Assembly (NCBI RefSeq): GCF_026626885.1
Contig: NZ_JAPNOA010000029.1
Coordinates: 186,001 to 250,000 of the forward strand
Source: Parathalassolituus penaei
Lineage (GTDB): Bacteria > Pseudomonadota > Gammaproteobacteria > Pseudomonadales > Oceanobacteraceae
Direction of reading: 5' to 3'
Length of the DNA stretch: 64,000 nt
The translations under genes and the position numbers were made by a program. Each line of letters begins with the position of its first letter. Positions within the stretch are counted from its first letter, which is position 1. The notes under the pieces were generated by a model. The model saw only the letters and a list, made by a program, of their open reading frames with translations, did not search any database and was not told the origin of the DNA. This document shows positions 25,118 to 35,566 of this stretch, in pieces.

Positions 25118-25984
25118 TCAGGCCAACAAACGATGTGGCCAGCGCCCACCACTGATACGCGGATTTCCACCGAGATCGTGGCGAGTCATCACATTGGCAA
25201 AACCGCGCTCAGTCAGACGCGCCTTGACGGCGTCGGCCTGATCGTAACCGTGTTCCAGCAGCAGCCAGCCATCGGCTCGCAAAAACAGCGGTGCGGTATC
25301 AATGATTTCAAACAGATCGGCCAGACCGGCATCGTTGGCAACCAGCGCCGAACGCGGCTCATGGGCAACGTCCCCGCGCAACAGATGCGGGTCAGTCGGA
25401 TCGATATAGGGCGGGTTGCTTACCAGCAAATCAAACTGGCCACTGACGTCCGAGAACCAGCTGCTGGTTGCAAACCGCACATGGCCAAGATCATTCCGAA
25501 CGGCATTACGACGGGCCAGCTCAACAGCCTCGGCAGACAAATCAACACCACTGACTTGCCAGGATGGCTGCTCACTGGCCAGCGCCAGAGCAATTGCACC
25601 GGTTCCGGTGCCCAGATCCAGCACCCGTGCCAGCGGTGGCAGACTCAGTTCCAGAGCCCACTCCACCAGGGTTTCCGTATCCGGGCGCGGAATCAGGGTC
25701 GCGGGAGACACTTCCAGTTCCAGCGTCCAGAAACCGCGCGTGCCGGTAAGATAGGCAACCGGTTCACCACGCAGTCGCCGTTCCAGTAACTGCTCAGCTT
25801 GCTGTTGTTGTTCAACACTGAGCAGGACATCGTCGTGGCTGAACAGCCAGGTGCGGGTTTTGCCAAGCACAAACATCAGCAACAGGTCGGCATCAACGCG
25901 CGGACTGTCGGTTTGCAACTGCGGGCCAGCCGCTGCCATCCGCTCGGTTGCCTGCTGCGACCATTGGCGAACCGTCAGAATCAC
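25118..25984 (-). CDS. prmC: Release factor glutamine N5-methyltransferase PrmC
   Basis: The protein is 288 aa: a helical N-terminal domain, then a SAM-binding domain with [17 protein letters not shown] (about 120-136) and the catalytic NPPYIDP motif that contacts the substrate glutamine. PrmC methylates the glutamine of the GGQ loop in RF1 and RF2, raising termination efficiency. The start is GTG 25984, overlapping the prfA stop by 4 nt, so its substrate RF1 is encoded immediately upstream in the same transcript. Confidence 0.93.
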   Translation of the reverse strand: MILTVRQWSQQATERMAAAGPQLQTDSPRVDADLLLMFVLGKTRTWLFSHDDVLLSVEQQQQAEQLLERRLRGEPVAYLTGTRGFWTLELEVSPATLIPRPDTETLVEWALELSLPPLARVLDLGTGTGAIALALASEQPSWQVSGVDLSAEAVELARRNAVRNDLGHVRFATSSWFSDVSGQFDLLVSNPPYIDPTDPHLLRGDVAHEPRSALVANDAGLADLFEIIDTAPLFLRADGWLLLEHGYDQADAVKARLTERGFANVMTRHDLGGNPRISGGRWPHRLLA

Positions 25985-27069
25985 GCCTGACCTGCCATTT
26001 CAGCCAGCTGGTTGGCCTGATGTTCCTGGATCAGCGGAAAGATCACCGGCGACAGATCACCTTGCATGACTTCATCCAGCTTGTAGAGGGTCAGGTTGAT
26101 ACGGTGATCCGTCACCCGCCCCTGCGGATAGTTATAGGTGCGAATACGTTCAGAACGATCACCGGAACCGACCAGACTTTTACGCGTAGCGGCCTGGGCA
26201 GCATGAGCCGCCTGTTTCTGGGCATCACGCAGACGGGTAGCCAGCAATGACATGGCACGCGCGCGGTTCTTGTGCTGCGAACGTTCGTCCTGACATTCCA
26301 CCACGGTGCCGGTTGGAATGTGGGTAATCCGGATCGCCGAGTCGGTCTTGTTAACGTGCTGACCACCGGCACCGGACGCCCGGAAGGTATCCACCCGCAG
26401 ATCAGCCTTGTTGATGTCGATCTCACCCTCGTCTTCCACTTCCGGCATAATGGCAACGGTGCAGGCAGAGGTGTGGATACGGCCCTGGTTTTCGGTCTCA
26501 GGCACACGCTGGACGCGATGCGCACCCGATTCAAACTTGAGCTGGGAATACACATCGGTACCGATAATACGGCAGATGATTTCCTTGTAACCACCATGTT
26601 CACCATCGGATGAACTCAGCACTTCGGTGCGCCAGCCACGGTTTTCGGCATAACGGCTGTACATCTTGTACAGATCACCGGAGAAAATCGCCGCTTCGTC
26701 ACCGCCGGTGCCCGCACGAATTTCCAGAATCACGTTGCGGCTGTCATCCGGATCTTTCGGCAGCAGCAGAATTTCCAGCTCGTGAGTCAGCTCTTCGAGA
26801 CGGGCGCGGCTGTTCTCCAGCTCTTCCTGCCCCATCGAACGCATGTCCGGATCATCATCCTGAGCCAGCAATGCGGCTTCTTCCTGATCGGCCAGCACCT
26901 GTTGATAGTCAGCGAAGGTTTTCGCCAGAGCTTCCAGCTCGCTGTACTCCACCGACAATTTGCGGAACTGGTCCTGATTGCCAATCACATCAGGATCAGA
27001 CAGCAAATGGCCAATCTCCTCGTGACGCTCGGCCAGGTGTTCAAGTTTGTGCAGGATGGAAGGTTTCAT
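25981..27069 (-). CDS. prfA: Peptide chain release factor 1
   Basis: This 362-aa RF1 recognises UAA and UAG. The stop-codon tripeptide region reads [14 protein letters not shown], and the peptidyl-tRNA hydrolysis loop [15 protein letters not shown] is intact. The absence of the internal frameshift signal used by RF2 genes and the VPET motif support RF1 rather than RF2. The gene begins 3 nt after the hemA stop and overlaps prmC. The hemA-prfA-prmC order is widely conserved in gammaproteobacteria. Confidence 0.96.
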   Translation of the reverse strand: MKPSILHKLEHLAERHEEIGHLLSDPDVIGNQDQFRKLSVEYSELEALAKTFADYQQVLADQEEAALLAQDDDPDMRSMGQEELENSRARLEELTHELEILLLPKDPDDSRNVILEIRAGTGGDEAAIFSGDLYKMYSRYAENRGWRTEVLSSSDGEHGGYKEIICRIIGTDVYSQLKFESGAHRVQRVPETENQGRIHTSACTVAIMPEVEDEGEIDINKADLRVDTFRASGAGGQHVNKTDSAIRITHIPTGTVVECQDERSQHKNRARAMSLLATRLRDAQKQAAHAAQAATRKSLVGSGDRSERIRTYNYPQGRVTDHRINLTLYKLDEVMQGDLSPVIFPLIQEHQANQLAEMAGQA

Positions 27070-27072
27070 GGA

Positions 27073-28362
27073 TCAATCGTCACGAGTGGAGTCAGTTACA
27101 GCCGGATCAAATCCCGGCAGCTGGAACAGTTCACGGGCACAGTCGAACATATCCAGACGGCCTTCGGCAGCGGCACGACGCAGCGACACGGTCGGTGCAT
27201 GCAGCAGCTTGTTACTGAACGTATGGGCAAACTGACGCAGAACCTTTTCCGGATCGGCGCCGTTCTGAAGTTGGCGCAAGGCTTTCTGCAATTGCTCTTC
27301 ACGCAAGGCTTCGGCACTGGCACGCAGGTCGGTTACGGTGTTGGCCGCATGCAGGACTTTCATTTCCCGCATGAAATGATCAACACCCGCCAGCACCAGT
27401 TCCTCGGCCTGACGCGCCGCATCCTCACGGGAGCGGACGTTTTCTTCAATAATGCTGCGCAGGTCATCCACGGTGTAGAGGTACACATCGGACAACTCCG
27501 CCACTTCGGCTTCGATGTCACGCGGTACGGCGATATCCACCATAAACATCGGCGCATGACGGCGCTTGCGCAAGGCTTTTTCTACCGCACCCTTGCCCAG
27601 AATTGGCAACGGGCTGGCGGTGGATGCAATAACGATATCGGCTTCGTGCAAGACCTGATGCAAATCTTCCAGCAAAATGGCTTCCGCGTGGAATTCTTCG
27701 GCCAGCGCCTGCGCACGAGCAAGCGTACGGTTGGCCAGAATCATACGGCGTACACCGGCCTGACGCAGGTGACGAGCAACCAGCTCAATGGTTTCACCAG
27801 CACCAATCAGCAATGCAGTACTGTCACCCAGGTTGGCAAAAATATGCTGGGCCATACGCACGGCGGCAAATGCCACGGATACCGGATTCTCACCAATGGC
27901 GGTGTCGGTACGCACACGTTTGGCAATCGAAAAGGTCTGACGGAACAAACGGCCAAGTTCACTGCCTACGGTTCCGGCTTCCTGCGCCGTTGCAAACGCG
28001 GATTTCATCTGCCCGAGAATCTGGGGCTCCCCCAGCACCAGCGAGTCCAGACCACTGGCAACCCGCATGGTGTGACGAACAGCAGAGGCGTCTTCGAGAA
28101 AATACAGTGCAGAATCCAGTTCGCTGGCTTCTATATCATGATGAGTCGCGAGCCAGTCGCGGATGTGCTGGCGTTGGGCTTCGTCCGACGAACCGTAGAT
28201 TTCAGTACGGTTGCAAGTCGACAGGATCACAGCTTCACTGACATCTGCAGCGGTGCAGATCTCGGTCAACGCCTGTGACATCCGGGCAGGATCAAACGCC
28301 ACACGTTCACGCACTGAAACAGGCGCGGTTTTGTGATTGATACCCAGTGTCCAGATTGCCAT
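27073..28362 (-). CDS. hemA: Glutamyl-tRNA reductase
   Basis: This 429-aa enzyme reduces glutamyl-tRNA(Glu) with NADPH to glutamate-1-semialdehyde, the first committed step of C5 tetrapyrrole synthesis. The catalytic cysteine is in [12 protein letters not shown] (about residue 50). Other blocks are [13 protein letters not shown], the NADPH loop [28 protein letters not shown] and the C-terminal dimerisation helices. It is divergent from the TPR lipoprotein gene and heads an operon with prfA and prmC. A TATAAT box lies 36 nt upstream. Confidence 0.95.
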   Translation of the reverse strand: MAIWTLGINHKTAPVSVRERVAFDPARMSQALTEICTAADVSEAVILSTCNRTEIYGSSDEAQRQHIRDWLATHHDIEASELDSALYFLEDASAVRHTMRVASGLDSLVLGEPQILGQMKSAFATAQEAGTVGSELGRLFRQTFSIAKRVRTDTAIGENPVSVAFAAVRMAQHIFANLGDSTALLIGAGETIELVARHLRQAGVRRMILANRTLARAQALAEEFHAEAILLEDLHQVLHEADIVIASTASPLPILGKGAVEKALRKRRHAPMFMVDIAVPRDIEAEVAELSDVYLYTVDDLRSIIEENVRSREDAARQAEELVLAGVDHFMREMKVLHAANTVTDLRASAEALREEQLQKALRQLQNGADPEKVLRQFAHTFSNKLLHAPTVSLRRAAAEGRLDMFDCARELFQLPGFDPAVTDSTRDD

Positions 28363-28397
28363 TGTGTCGCAATACGCCCCAAAATCGAAAAGCGCGG

Positions 28398-28403
28398 ATT
28401 ATA
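28398..28403 (-). promoter_or_regulatory. Probable -10 box of the hemA promoter
   Basis: A perfect TATAAT on the minus strand lies 36-41 nt upstream of the hemA start. No good -35 hexamer was found at 16-18 bp, so the promoter may be weak or activator dependent. Confidence 0.45.
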
Positions 28404-28534
28404 AACGTCTGATCCGCTCTTTACCGCTGAAATCTTTGACTTAGTTTGTCATCTAACCCTAAATAGACGCAAAATTTTCTGGCGAGCGCCCCGACTGGCA
28501 CCTCAGGGTACTCCCACCACCTGACAGGATTAGC

Positions 28535-30367
28535 GTGTTCAGAATGTTCTCCATTCCCGGATCTTCCAAGCTGTTTGCTCCCGCTGTTCTGACACTGGCG
28601 ATTCACCTTGCAGGTTGCTCCCAGGTTCCGGCTCACGAGGACAACAATCCGATCGAAGCCACTACCGGCAGCAGTGTGATTGCCCCGGCAGCCAATGCGC
28701 CAGACACCAACCCAGTAGCAACCAGCACAGAAACCGCTGAGATTCCGAGCAGTCGTCCGCCGGTCAAACCGTTCGAGTCCGACACCCTGTTGTCGTTGTT
28801 AACAGCAGAGTTTGCCGGACAACGTCAGCAGTTTGACCTGGCCCTGCAACAGTATATGGAAGAAGCGCGCCGTACCCGTGAACCCGCCATCGCCGCCCGT
28901 GCCGCTCAGGTAGCCCAATTTACCGGCCACCCGGCAGAAGCCGAAGAAGCCAGCAACCTCTGGATCGAAGTAGCTCCGAATGACCCGGAAGCCTACATGA
29001 CCCGTGCCCAGACCCTGATGGTGACCCGTCGTTATGTCGACGCGCTGGATGCACTGGCCAAGGTGAAAGAACTGACCGGTGAAAGTGAATACGAATCGCT
29101 GGCCGCCACCGTTGCCGTTCAGAACGATCCAAGCATTCCCGAACTGCTCGACAAGATGAATGACATGGCTGAGCGCGACCCCGGCGATGCCAGCCTGTGG
29201 ACGGCCATGGGCATTCTCCAGCAGGCCACCAACCATCCGGACGACGCAGTAGAAATGTACGATGCAGCGCTGCAAATCGACGCCAATGCCATCGCTCCGG
29301 CGGTATTCAAAGCCCGTTTACTGGCACAGTCCAATCAGCCGGAACAGGCACTGGGCTGGATTGATCAGGTTCTGCAGCTCCACCCGGACAACAAGGGCGT
29401 GCAGGTATTACGCGCACGCTTGCTGCTGAGCATGGAGCGGATGGAAGAAGCCGCCACCGCATTTTCATCCCTGTATCAGCAATACCCGGATGACTCAGCA
29501 CTGCTGTTATCACTGGGCCTGATCGAATATGACCTCGGCCGTAACACCGAAGCTGACCAGCATCTCGGCGAGTTGATTGATCGCCGTGAACATCTGCCAC
29601 AAGCGTATTATTACCGTGCCCTGGTCGCTGAACGCACCGGCAACCCAATGAAAGCCTTTGAATACTTTGCCAATGTTCAGGAGGAACGTGAGTTCCTGCC
29701 CGCCCAGGCCAGTGCTGCCACCATCCTCTACAAACAACGCGGCATTGAGCAAGCGGCGGCTTATCTGAATGTCGTCAGACAGCATCATCCGGAAGCGGCC
29801 ACCGATCTGAACAAAATCCAGGCGGATCTTTATATGTCGGCCAAGCGTCCGGATGACGCCCTGATGACCTACAGCGTGGCCTTGCAGAAAGATCCGAACA
29901 ACAAGGACCTGCTGTTTGCCCGTGCCATGTTGCTGGGCGAACTGAATCAGGTTGAAGGTCTGGAGCGCGATCTGCGCCAGATTCTGGCACTTGATCCCGA
30001 CAACGCCGAAGCCATGAATGCACTGGGCTATACCCTGGTGGATAAAACCGACCGCCTGGCTGAAGCATTGCCACTGCTGCAGAAAGCCTACAGCCTGCAC
30101 CCGGACAGCCCGGCCGTGATTGACAGCCTCGGCTGGTACTACTTCCGCAATCATGAATACGCACGTTCCGAACCACTGCTGAAGCGCGCTTTTTCACTCA
30201 GCAAGGATCATGAAATTGCTGCACATTATGGTGAGCTGCTGTGGACCATCGGCCGCACCAGCGAAGCTGCCAGCACCTGGCGCGACGGTCTGAAAGACAA
30301 TCCGAACAGCCCGTTTATCAAAGAAACCCTCGATCGTCTGAACATCAATCTGGATAGCATCAAATAA
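28535..30367 (+). CDS. Large TPR-repeat lipoprotein
   Basis: The protein is 610 aa with a lipoprotein signal ending in LAGC (about residues 25-28). A Pro/Thr/Ala-rich linker follows to about residue 75, and the remainder is packed with tetratricopeptide repeats. Good examples are DPEAYMTRAQTLMVTRRYVDAL, DNAEAMNALGYTLVDKTDRLAEAL and SPAVIDSLGWYYFRNHEYARSEPLL. It is probably anchored in the outer membrane and acts as an interaction scaffold. The same gene precedes lolB in Pseudomonas. I use GTG 28535 with AGGAT upstream; ATG 28544 is an alternative. Its stop overlaps the lolB start as TAATG. Confidence 0.85.
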   Translation: MFRMFSIPGSSKLFAPAVLTLAIHLAGCSQVPAHEDNNPIEATTGSSVIAPAANAPDTNPVATSTETAEIPSSRPPVKPFESDTLLSLLTAEFAGQRQQFDLALQQYMEEARRTREPAIAARAAQVAQFTGHPAEAEEASNLWIEVAPNDPEAYMTRAQTLMVTRRYVDALDALAKVKELTGESEYESLAATVAVQNDPSIPELLDKMNDMAERDPGDASLWTAMGILQQATNHPDDAVEMYDAALQIDANAIAPAVFKARLLAQSNQPEQALGWIDQVLQLHPDNKGVQVLRARLLLSMERMEEAATAFSSLYQQYPDDSALLLSLGLIEYDLGRNTEADQHLGELIDRREHLPQAYYYRALVAERTGNPMKAFEYFANVQEEREFLPAQASAATILYKQRGIEQAAAYLNVVRQHHPEAATDLNKIQADLYMSAKRPDDALMTYSVALQKDPNNKDLLFARAMLLGELNQVEGLERDLRQILALDPDNAEAMNALGYTLVDKTDRLAEALPLLQKAYSLHPDSPAVIDSLGWYYFRNHEYARSEPLLKRAFSLSKDHEIAAHYGELLWTIGRTSEAASTWRDGLKDNPNSPFIKETLDRLNINLDSIK

Positions 30368-30948
30368 TGTTTGCCCGTTACCGTTTTCTGTTTCTCACCA
30401 GCCTGCTGCTGATGCTGCAGGCCTGTTCGGTTCTGCCTTCAAAGGAAGAACAAAGCTCCGCATTGGGACAACTCCAGCACTGGCAAATCCAGGGCAAGTT
30501 GTCGGTTCGTAATCCAAAAGACAACATCACCGGTTACGTCACCTGGGAACAGGTAAACGATCACTTTGACATGTTTATCTCAGGGCCATTTGGTCGTGGT
30601 GCGTCGCGCCTGCAAGGTGACGATCATTCCGCCAGCCTGCTGTTGCCAGACTGGTCAGCGCCACAAACGGCCGACAGCCCGGAAACCCTGATGCAGGAAC
30701 ATCTGGGCTGGCAATTTCCGGTGCGCGATATCCGCTTCTGGGTAAAAGGCCAACCCAGCCCGGCCAGCAAACATGAAGCGACCTATGACAACTACGGCCT
30801 GACCCAGACACTGAAGCAACACGGCTGGGAAATCAGCTTCTCGCGTTATCAGAAGTATGGCGACCAATGGCTGCCCGGCCTGATCAAAATGAAAGGTTTT
30901 GACTACCAGCTGACCCTTGCGGTTAACCAGTGGACGCTCCATGACTGA
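30367..30948 (+). CDS. lolB: Outer-membrane lipoprotein receptor LolB
   Basis: The protein is 193 aa with a signal peptide ending in the lipobox LQAC (about residues 17-20). The mature part matches Lol[43 protein letters not shown] and [17 protein letters not shown]. LolB takes lipoproteins from periplasmic LolA and inserts them in the outer membrane. Its start overlaps the TPR gene stop, and its end overlaps ispE by 8 nt, so the three are probably translationally coupled. Confidence 0.92.
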   Translation: MFARYRFLFLTSLLLMLQACSVLPSKEEQSSALGQLQHWQIQGKLSVRNPKDNITGYVTWEQVNDHFDMFISGPFGRGASRLQGDDHSASLLLPDWSAPQTADSPETLMQEHLGWQFPVRDIRFWVKGQPSPASKHEATYDNYGLTQTLKQHGWEISFSRYQKYGDQWLPGLIKMKGFDYQLTLAVNQWTLHD

Positions 30949-31816
30949 TTGCACCTCATTGCGCCTGCCGGCGCCGGCCAAACTGAACCTGATGCTGCAC
31001 ATCACCGGGCGTCGCGCCGATGGTTATCACAACCTGCAAACCATCTTCCAGTTTCTGGAAATGAGTGATGAGCTTGAGTTCCAGCGCCGCAACGACAGTG
31101 AGTTGACCCTGACGCCGGAAATTCCGGGAGTCCCGACAGAAAGCAACCTGATCATTCGTGCCGCACGCCTGCTGCAAGCGCGCTTTCAGCAACAGTTTCC
31201 AGACGCCCAGCTGCCAGGCGCCGACATCCAACTCGACAAACGCCTGCCGATGGGCGGCGGACTTGGTGGTGGCAGCTCCGATGCCGCCACCACCCTGCTG
31301 GCACTAAACAAGCTGTGGAATATTGGTCTGTCGCTGGACGAGCTGGCCGCCATGGGGCTGCAACTGGGTGCGGATGTACCGGTGTTTGTTCGTGGTGAAG
31401 CAGCGTTTGCAGAAGGTGTTGGCGAACAACTGACGCCACTGCCAGAACTACCAGAGCCATGGTTTGTGGTGATCTGCCCGGCGGCGCATGTAGAAACTGC
31501 AAGAATTTTCAAACATGAACAGTTGACAAGAAATACGCCCGTCATTAGTATTCGCACCGCGCTTGAGCATGGTGGCAAAAATGATTGCCAACCGGTTGTC
31601 TCAATGCTCTACCCGGAAGTGGCCAAGGCATTGACTGATCTACAACGGTTTAGCCATGCCAGGATGACGGGTACTGGAGCTTGTGTATTCGCAAGTTTCA
31701 ACTCTGAAGCAGAAGCCATCAGTGCTTTTGAGCAAGTATCGGCTGAACATTCAGCTTTTGTTGCGAAGGGCGTTAACCGCTCACCAACACATAGGCTATT
31801 ATTCAGACCATCCTGA
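30941..31816 (+). CDS. ispE: 4-diphosphocytidyl-2-C-methyl-D-erythritol kinase
   Basis: This 291-aa GHMP kinase of the MEP isoprenoid pathway phosphorylates CDP-ME with ATP. Seen are [24 protein letters not shown] at the N-terminus, the GHMP phosphate loop [21 protein letters not shown], and [21 protein letters not shown]. The final GHMP block appears as [12 protein letters not shown]. The start is ATG 30941, inside the end of lolB. The stop is only 3 nt before a tRNA-Gln gene, so the tRNA is probably cut from the same transcript. Confidence 0.95.
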   Translation: MTDCTSLRLPAPAKLNLMLHITGRRADGYHNLQTIFQFLEMSDELEFQRRNDSELTLTPEIPGVPTESNLIIRAARLLQARFQQQFPDAQLPGADIQLDKRLPMGGGLGGGSSDAATTLLALNKLWNIGLSLDELAAMGLQLGADVPVFVRGEAAFAEGVGEQLTPLPELPEPWFVVICPAAHVETARIFKHEQLTRNTPVISIRTALEHGGKNDCQPVVSMLYPEVAKALTDLQRFSHARMTGTGACVFASFNSEAEAISAFEQVSAEHSAFVAKGVNRSPTHRLLFRPS

Positions 31817-31819
31817 TGC

Positions 31820-31894
31820 TGGGGAGTCGCCAAGCGGTAAGGCAACGGGTTTTGATCCCGTCATTCGTAGGTTCGATCCCTACCTCCTCAGCCA
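31820..31894 (+). tRNA. tRNA-Gln (anticodon TTG)
   Basis: 75 nt with encoded CCA. The acceptor stem TGGGGAG pairs with CTCCTCA, including the U1-A72 pair typical of glutamine tRNA. The anticodon loop reads TTTTGAT with anticodon TTG. The D arm has AAGCGGTAAGGC and the T arm has GGTTCGATCCC. It lies between ispE and prs, as in Pseudomonas. Confidence 0.97.
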
Positions 31895-31955
31895 ATTCTT
31901 TTATCTCCGTCGCTGAATCTGACGCACTGAACTTAACTGATCAAAGGGGACTTCT

Positions 31956-32897
31956 GTGTCTAAATTGATGGTTTTCACCGGCAATGCAAACCCGGAACTG
32001 GCTCGTCTCGTTGTTGAGCGCCTGGATATTCCTCTGGGTGAAGCCAGTGTTGGCAAATTCAGCGATGGCGAAATCACCATCGAAATCAATGAGAACGTAC
32101 GTGGCAAGGATGTGTTCATCATCCAGCCAACCTGCGCTCCAACCAACGATAACCTGATGGAAATCCTGCTGATGGCTGACGGCCTGCGTCGCGCCTCTGC
32201 AAGCCGTATCACTGCGGTGGTTCCATACTTTGGTTACGCTCGCCAGGACCGTCGTCCACGTTCCGCTCGTGTACCTATTTCTGCTCGTGCAGTTGCCGAC
32301 ATGATGTCCGGCGCCGGTATCGACCGTGTTCTGACCGTTGACCTGCACGCTGACCAGATCCAGGGCTTCTTTGATGTTCCGGTGGATAACGTTTACGGCT
32401 CTCCAGTACTGCTGGATGACCTCGAGCGCCAGAACTACAACAACCCTGTGATTGTTTCTCCTGACATTGGCGGTGTAGTACGTGCCCGTGCTTTCGCCAA
32501 ACAGCTGGACATCGACCTGGCCATCATCGACAAGCGTCGTCCAAAAGCCAACGTATCCGAAGTGATGAACATCATCGGTGAAGTAAAAGGCCGTACCTGT
32601 ATCCTGGTTGATGACATGGTCGACACTGCTGGCACCCTGTGCCACGCCGCCAAAGCCCTGAAAGAATTCGGTGCTGAAAAGGTTGTCGCTTACTGTACTC
32701 ATCCAGTATTATCCGGCCCCGCTATTGAACGCCTGAGCAACACTGAACTGGACGAACTGGTTGTTACCGACACCATTCCTCTGTCAGAAGCTGCCAAAGC
32801 CACTGGTACCATCCGCCAGCTGACCATTTCCGGTCTGCTCGCCGAAGCCGTGCGCCGCGTAAATAACGAAGAATCCATCAGCGCCATGTTCCGTTAA
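31956..32897 (+). CDS. prs: Ribose-phosphate pyrophosphokinase
   Basis: This 313-aa enzyme makes PRPP from ribose 5-phosphate and ATP for nucleotide, histidine and tryptophan synthesis. Conserved blocks are [38 protein letters not shown]-like, the catalytic loop [21 protein letters not shown], the divalent-metal region [17 protein letters not shown] and the PRPP loop [15 protein letters not shown]. The start is GTG 31956 with AAGGGG upstream. It ends with tandem TAA TAA stops, followed by two hairpins before rplY. Confidence 0.96.
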   Translation: MSKLMVFTGNANPELARLVVERLDIPLGEASVGKFSDGEITIEINENVRGKDVFIIQPTCAPTNDNLMEILLMADGLRRASASRITAVVPYFGYARQDRRPRSARVPISARAVADMMSGAGIDRVLTVDLHADQIQGFFDVPVDNVYGSPVLLDDLERQNYNNPVIVSPDIGGVVRARAFAKQLDIDLAIIDKRRPKANVSEVMNIIGEVKGRTCILVDDMVDTAGTLCHAAKALKEFGAEKVVAYCTHPVLSGPAIERLSNTELDELVVTDTIPLSEAAKATGTIRQLTISGLLAEAVRRVNNEESISAMFR

Positions 32898-32916
32898 TAA
32901 CGGGCGCTGACATCCG

Positions 32917-32980
32917 GTCGGTGGATTAATCGCCGACTTACCAAACCGCACGGATTGGTCGAAGATCCCTGCGGTTTTTT
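32917..32980 (+). terminator. Two hairpins between prs and rplY, the second an intrinsic terminator
   Basis: Hairpin 1 pairs GTCGGTG (32917-32923) with CGCCGAC (32931-32937). Hairpin 2 pairs AACCGCACGGAT (32944-32955) with ATCCCTGCGGTT (32965-32976), one mismatch, followed by TTTTTT. This is a standard terminator, yet rplY starts only 24 nt later, so it may act as an attenuator in front of rplY. Confidence 0.8.
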
Positions 32981-33003
32981 ATTCATACAATGAGGAAATT
33001 ACA

Positions 33004-33600
33004 ATGTCAGACTTCACTTTGTCTGCTGAACTGCGCGCTGATTCAGGGAAAGGTTCGAGCCGCCGCCTGCGTCGCGCTAACGGCGTTCCAGCGATCGTTT
33101 ACGGTGGCGATGCTGCTCCAGTAGCCATCACCCTGAAAGCTAACGTACTGAACAAAGCTCTGGAATCCGAAGCTTTCTACAGCTCCGTTATCAAGCTGGA
33201 AATTGCTGGCAACACTGAAACTGTTGTTCTGAAAGATCTGCAGCGTCACCCAGCTCAGCCAATCGTATGGCACGCTGACTTCCTGCGCGTAAGCGCTGAC
33301 ACCAAGATCAAAGCTCACGTTCCAGTTCACTTCCTGAACGAAGAAGCTTGTGTTGGTGTGAAACTGGGCGGCGGTAAAATCGCTCACCAACTGACCAGCA
33401 TCGACGTAATCTGTCACGCTGACCACCTGCCAGAATTCATCGCTGTTGACCTGGCAGCTGTTGAAGTTGGTACCGTGATCCACCTGAGCGACCTGCAACT
33501 GCCAGAAGGCGTTGAGTCCCTGGCTCTGTCTCACGGTGCTGAGCACGACACCGCTGTTGTGTCTGTACTGGCTCCAAAAGGCGGCGAAGCAGCCGAGTAA
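33004..33600 (+). CDS. rplY: 50S ribosomal protein L25 (Ctc form)
   Basis: This 198-aa protein is the long, two-domain L25/TL5/Ctc form. The N-terminal 5S-rRNA-binding domain (about 1-95) shows ELRADSGKGSSRRLRRANGVPAIVYGG and LKDLQRHPAQPIVWHADFLRV. The C-terminal beta domain shows VHFLNEEACVGVKLGGG and LPEFIAVDLAAVEVGTVIHLSDL. Codon choice is strongly biased, as in highly expressed genes. Terminators lie immediately on both sides, so expression needs read-through from prs or a promoter within the prs 3' region. Confidence 0.95.
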   Translation: MSDFTLSAELRADSGKGSSRRLRRANGVPAIVYGGDAAPVAITLKANVLNKALESEAFYSSVIKLEIAGNTETVVLKDLQRHPAQPIVWHADFLRVSADTKIKAHVPVHFLNEEACVGVKLGGGKIAHQLTSIDVICHADHLPEFIAVDLAAVEVGTVIHLSDLQLPEGVESLALSHGAEHDTAVVSVLAPKGGEAAE

Positions 33601-33620
33601 TTTCGGTTCTTTGCTCGACC

Positions 33621-33648
33621 AAAAAGCGGGGATTTCCCCGCTTTTTTG
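33621..33648 (+). terminator. Intrinsic terminator after rplY
   Basis: AAAAAGCGGGGA and TCCCCGCTTTTTT form a perfect stem with a 2-nt TT loop, followed by a U-tract. It lies 20 nt after the rplY stop. Confidence 0.9.
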
Positions 33649-33689
33649 TTTCTGCGCTCTGCCACGGCACACTCTGACAGGACATTATC

Positions 33690-34277
33690 ATGGCCGATAA
33701 CATTTCCCTGATAGTGGGTCTGGGCAATCCCGGCCCGGAATACGAAAACACCCGTCACAATGCCGGATTCTGGCTGGTCGAAACCCTCGCCCGTCAGAAC
33801 GGAATTCGCCTCAGCCCCGACCGCAAATTTCATGGTCTGGTGGGCAAGGGCCGCATCGGCCAGCAAGAATGCTGGTTGCTGATGCCATCTACATTTATGA
33901 ATCGCAGCGGTCTTGCGGTTCAGGCACTGGCCAGTTTCTATCGCCTGACACCAGCCAACATCCTGGTCGTGCATGACGAACTGGACCTGCCACCGGGCAC
34001 TGCCCGATTCAAAACCGGAGGCGGCCACGGCGGCCAGAACGGTCTGCGCGATATCATCTCCCAACTGGGTAACAACAAGGACTTCCACCGTCTGCGGATT
34101 GGCATTGGCCACCCGGGTGACAAGAACCTGGTTACCGGTCACGTACTGGGCAAAGCCTCAGTGGCGGATGACAAGGTGATTCGTGCTGCGATTGATGAAG
34201 CCTGTGCAGTATTGCCGGAAGCATTAAAAGGCAATATGGGCGCGGCCATGAATCGACTTCACTCATTTAAAGGGTAA
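33690..34277 (+). CDS. pth: Peptidyl-tRNA hydrolase
   Basis: This 195-aa enzyme cleaves peptidyl-tRNA released from stalled ribosomes. The catalytic histidine is in [10 protein letters not shown] (about residue 23). Also present are [11 protein letters not shown], the aspartate block [16 protein letters not shown], and [13 protein letters not shown] followed by [13 protein letters not shown] 33690 is preceded by ACAGGAC. It follows the rplY terminator and precedes ychF by 41 nt; the pth-ychF pair is widely conserved. Confidence 0.96.
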   Translation: MADNISLIVGLGNPGPEYENTRHNAGFWLVETLARQNGIRLSPDRKFHGLVGKGRIGQQECWLLMPSTFMNRSGLAVQALASFYRLTPANILVVHDELDLPPGTARFKTGGGHGGQNGLRDIISQLGNNKDFHRLRIGIGHPGDKNLVTGHVLGKASVADDKVIRAAIDEACAVLPEALKGNMGAAMNRLHSFKG

Positions 34278-34318
34278 AATACCCGCCCGAAATTCAAGCT
34301 AGCTACAGGAAACCACTC

Positions 34319-35410
34319 ATGGGCTTTAAATGCGGTATCGTTGGCCTGCCCAACGTCGGTAAATCCACTCTCTTCAACGCTCTGACCAAATCAGGCATTG
34401 CCGCAGAAAACTTCCCGTTCTGCACCATTGAGCCCAATGCCGGTGTAGTTTCCATGCCAGACCGCCGTCTGGATGAACTGGCTGCCATCGTCAAGCCGGA
34501 ACGTGTGGTTCCGACTGCCATGGAATTCGTAGACATCGCAGGCCTGGTAGCCGGTGCCTCCAAAGGTGAAGGTCTGGGTAACCAGTTCCTGGCCAACATC
34601 CGCGAAACTGACGCCATTGCACACGTAGTACGTTGCTTCGAAGACGACAACGTTATTCACGTTGCCAACCGCGTAAACCCGGCTGACGACATCGAGATCA
34701 TCAACACCGAACTGGTGCTGGCCGACCTCGAATCCTGCGAAAAGCAGTATCAGCGTATTTCCCGCGTTGCCAAAGGTGGTGACAAGGAAGCCGTAGCCCA
34801 GAAAAACCTGCTGGAGCGTCTGATTCCTCACTTCGAAGCTGGCAACACTGGCCGCATGCTGAAGATGGACGACGACGAACAGCGTCTGGCTCGCACCTTC
34901 CACCTGCTGACTACCAAGCCGACCATGTACATTGCCAACGTGGCGGAAGACGGTTTTGAAAACAACCCGCACCTGGACACCGTTCGCAAGATCGCTGAAT
35001 CCGAAGGTGCCAAGGTGGTTGCGGTGTGCAACAAGATCGAAGCCGAAGTAGCTGAGCTGGAAGACGAAGACAAGATGGAATTCCTGGCCGAAATGGGCAT
35101 GGAAGAACCAGGTCTGGATCGTGTTATCCGTGCCGGTTACGAACTGCTGGGTCTGCAGACCTACTTCACCGCCGGTGTTAAAGAAGTTCGCGCCTGGACC
35201 ATCAAGGCTGGATCCACTGCTCCACGCGCAGCAGCTGCCATTCACACCGACTTCGAACGCGGCTTTATCCGTGCTGAAGTAATCGGTTACGACGACTTCA
35301 TCCAGTACAAGGGCGAAAGTGGTGCCAAAGAAGCCGGTAAATGGCGTCTGGAAGGCAAGGAATACATCGTTAAAGACGGTGACGTGGTGCACTTCCGCTT
35401 CAACGTCTGA
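34319..35410 (+). CDS. ychF: YchF/OLA1-family ATPase
   Basis: This 363-aa Obg-like P-loop protein has the G1 motif [14 protein letters not shown] at the N-terminus, G3 DIAGLV and the G4 variant NVAE, which in this family gives ATP rather than GTP specificity. A coiled-coil insert (about 125-200) and a C-terminal TGS domain follow ([23 protein letters not shown], ending VHFRFNV). YchF binds ribosomes and is linked to oxidative-stress responses. AGGAAA precedes ATG 34319. Confidence 0.95.
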   Translation: MGFKCGIVGLPNVGKSTLFNALTKSGIAAENFPFCTIEPNAGVVSMPDRRLDELAAIVKPERVVPTAMEFVDIAGLVAGASKGEGLGNQFLANIRETDAIAHVVRCFEDDNVIHVANRVNPADDIEIINTELVLADLESCEKQYQRISRVAKGGDKEAVAQKNLLERLIPHFEAGNTGRMLKMDDDEQRLARTFHLLTTKPTMYIANVAEDGFENNPHLDTVRKIAESEGAKVVAVCNKIEAEVAELEDEDKMEFLAEMGMEEPGLDRVIRAGYELLGLQTYFTAGVKEVRAWTIKAGSTAPRAAAAIHTDFERGFIRAEVIGYDDFIQYKGESGAKEAGKWRLEGKEYIVKDGDVVHFRFNV

Positions 35411-35436
35411 TTTTTCCTGCGTTTTGTCCCCCTCCC

Positions 35437-35466
35437 AACAGTCCGCTCCGGCGGACTGTTTTATTT
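35437..35466 (+). terminator. Intrinsic terminator after ychF
   Basis: AACAGTCCGC (35437-35446) and GCGGACTGTT (35451-35460) form a perfect 10-bp stem with loop TCCG, followed by TTATTT. Confidence 0.85.
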
Positions 35467-35566
35467 CATAAACAAAACTTATCACATCTATTACTAATCC
35501 CTGCTTGTGGATCCAATCGAACAGGCACAGAATGAACATTCAGTCGCAACACCCAACGGTTCGTAG

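Noticed and set aside
26782-28278. 498-codon plus-strand frame opposite prfA and hemA
   Set aside because: It is antisense to two clear conserved genes, and its translation has the composition of a shadow frame (rich in H, Q, G, F) without domains.
34391-35539. 382-codon minus-strand frame opposite ychF
   Set aside because: Shadow of the strongly biased ychF coding strand; no ribosome site or domain.
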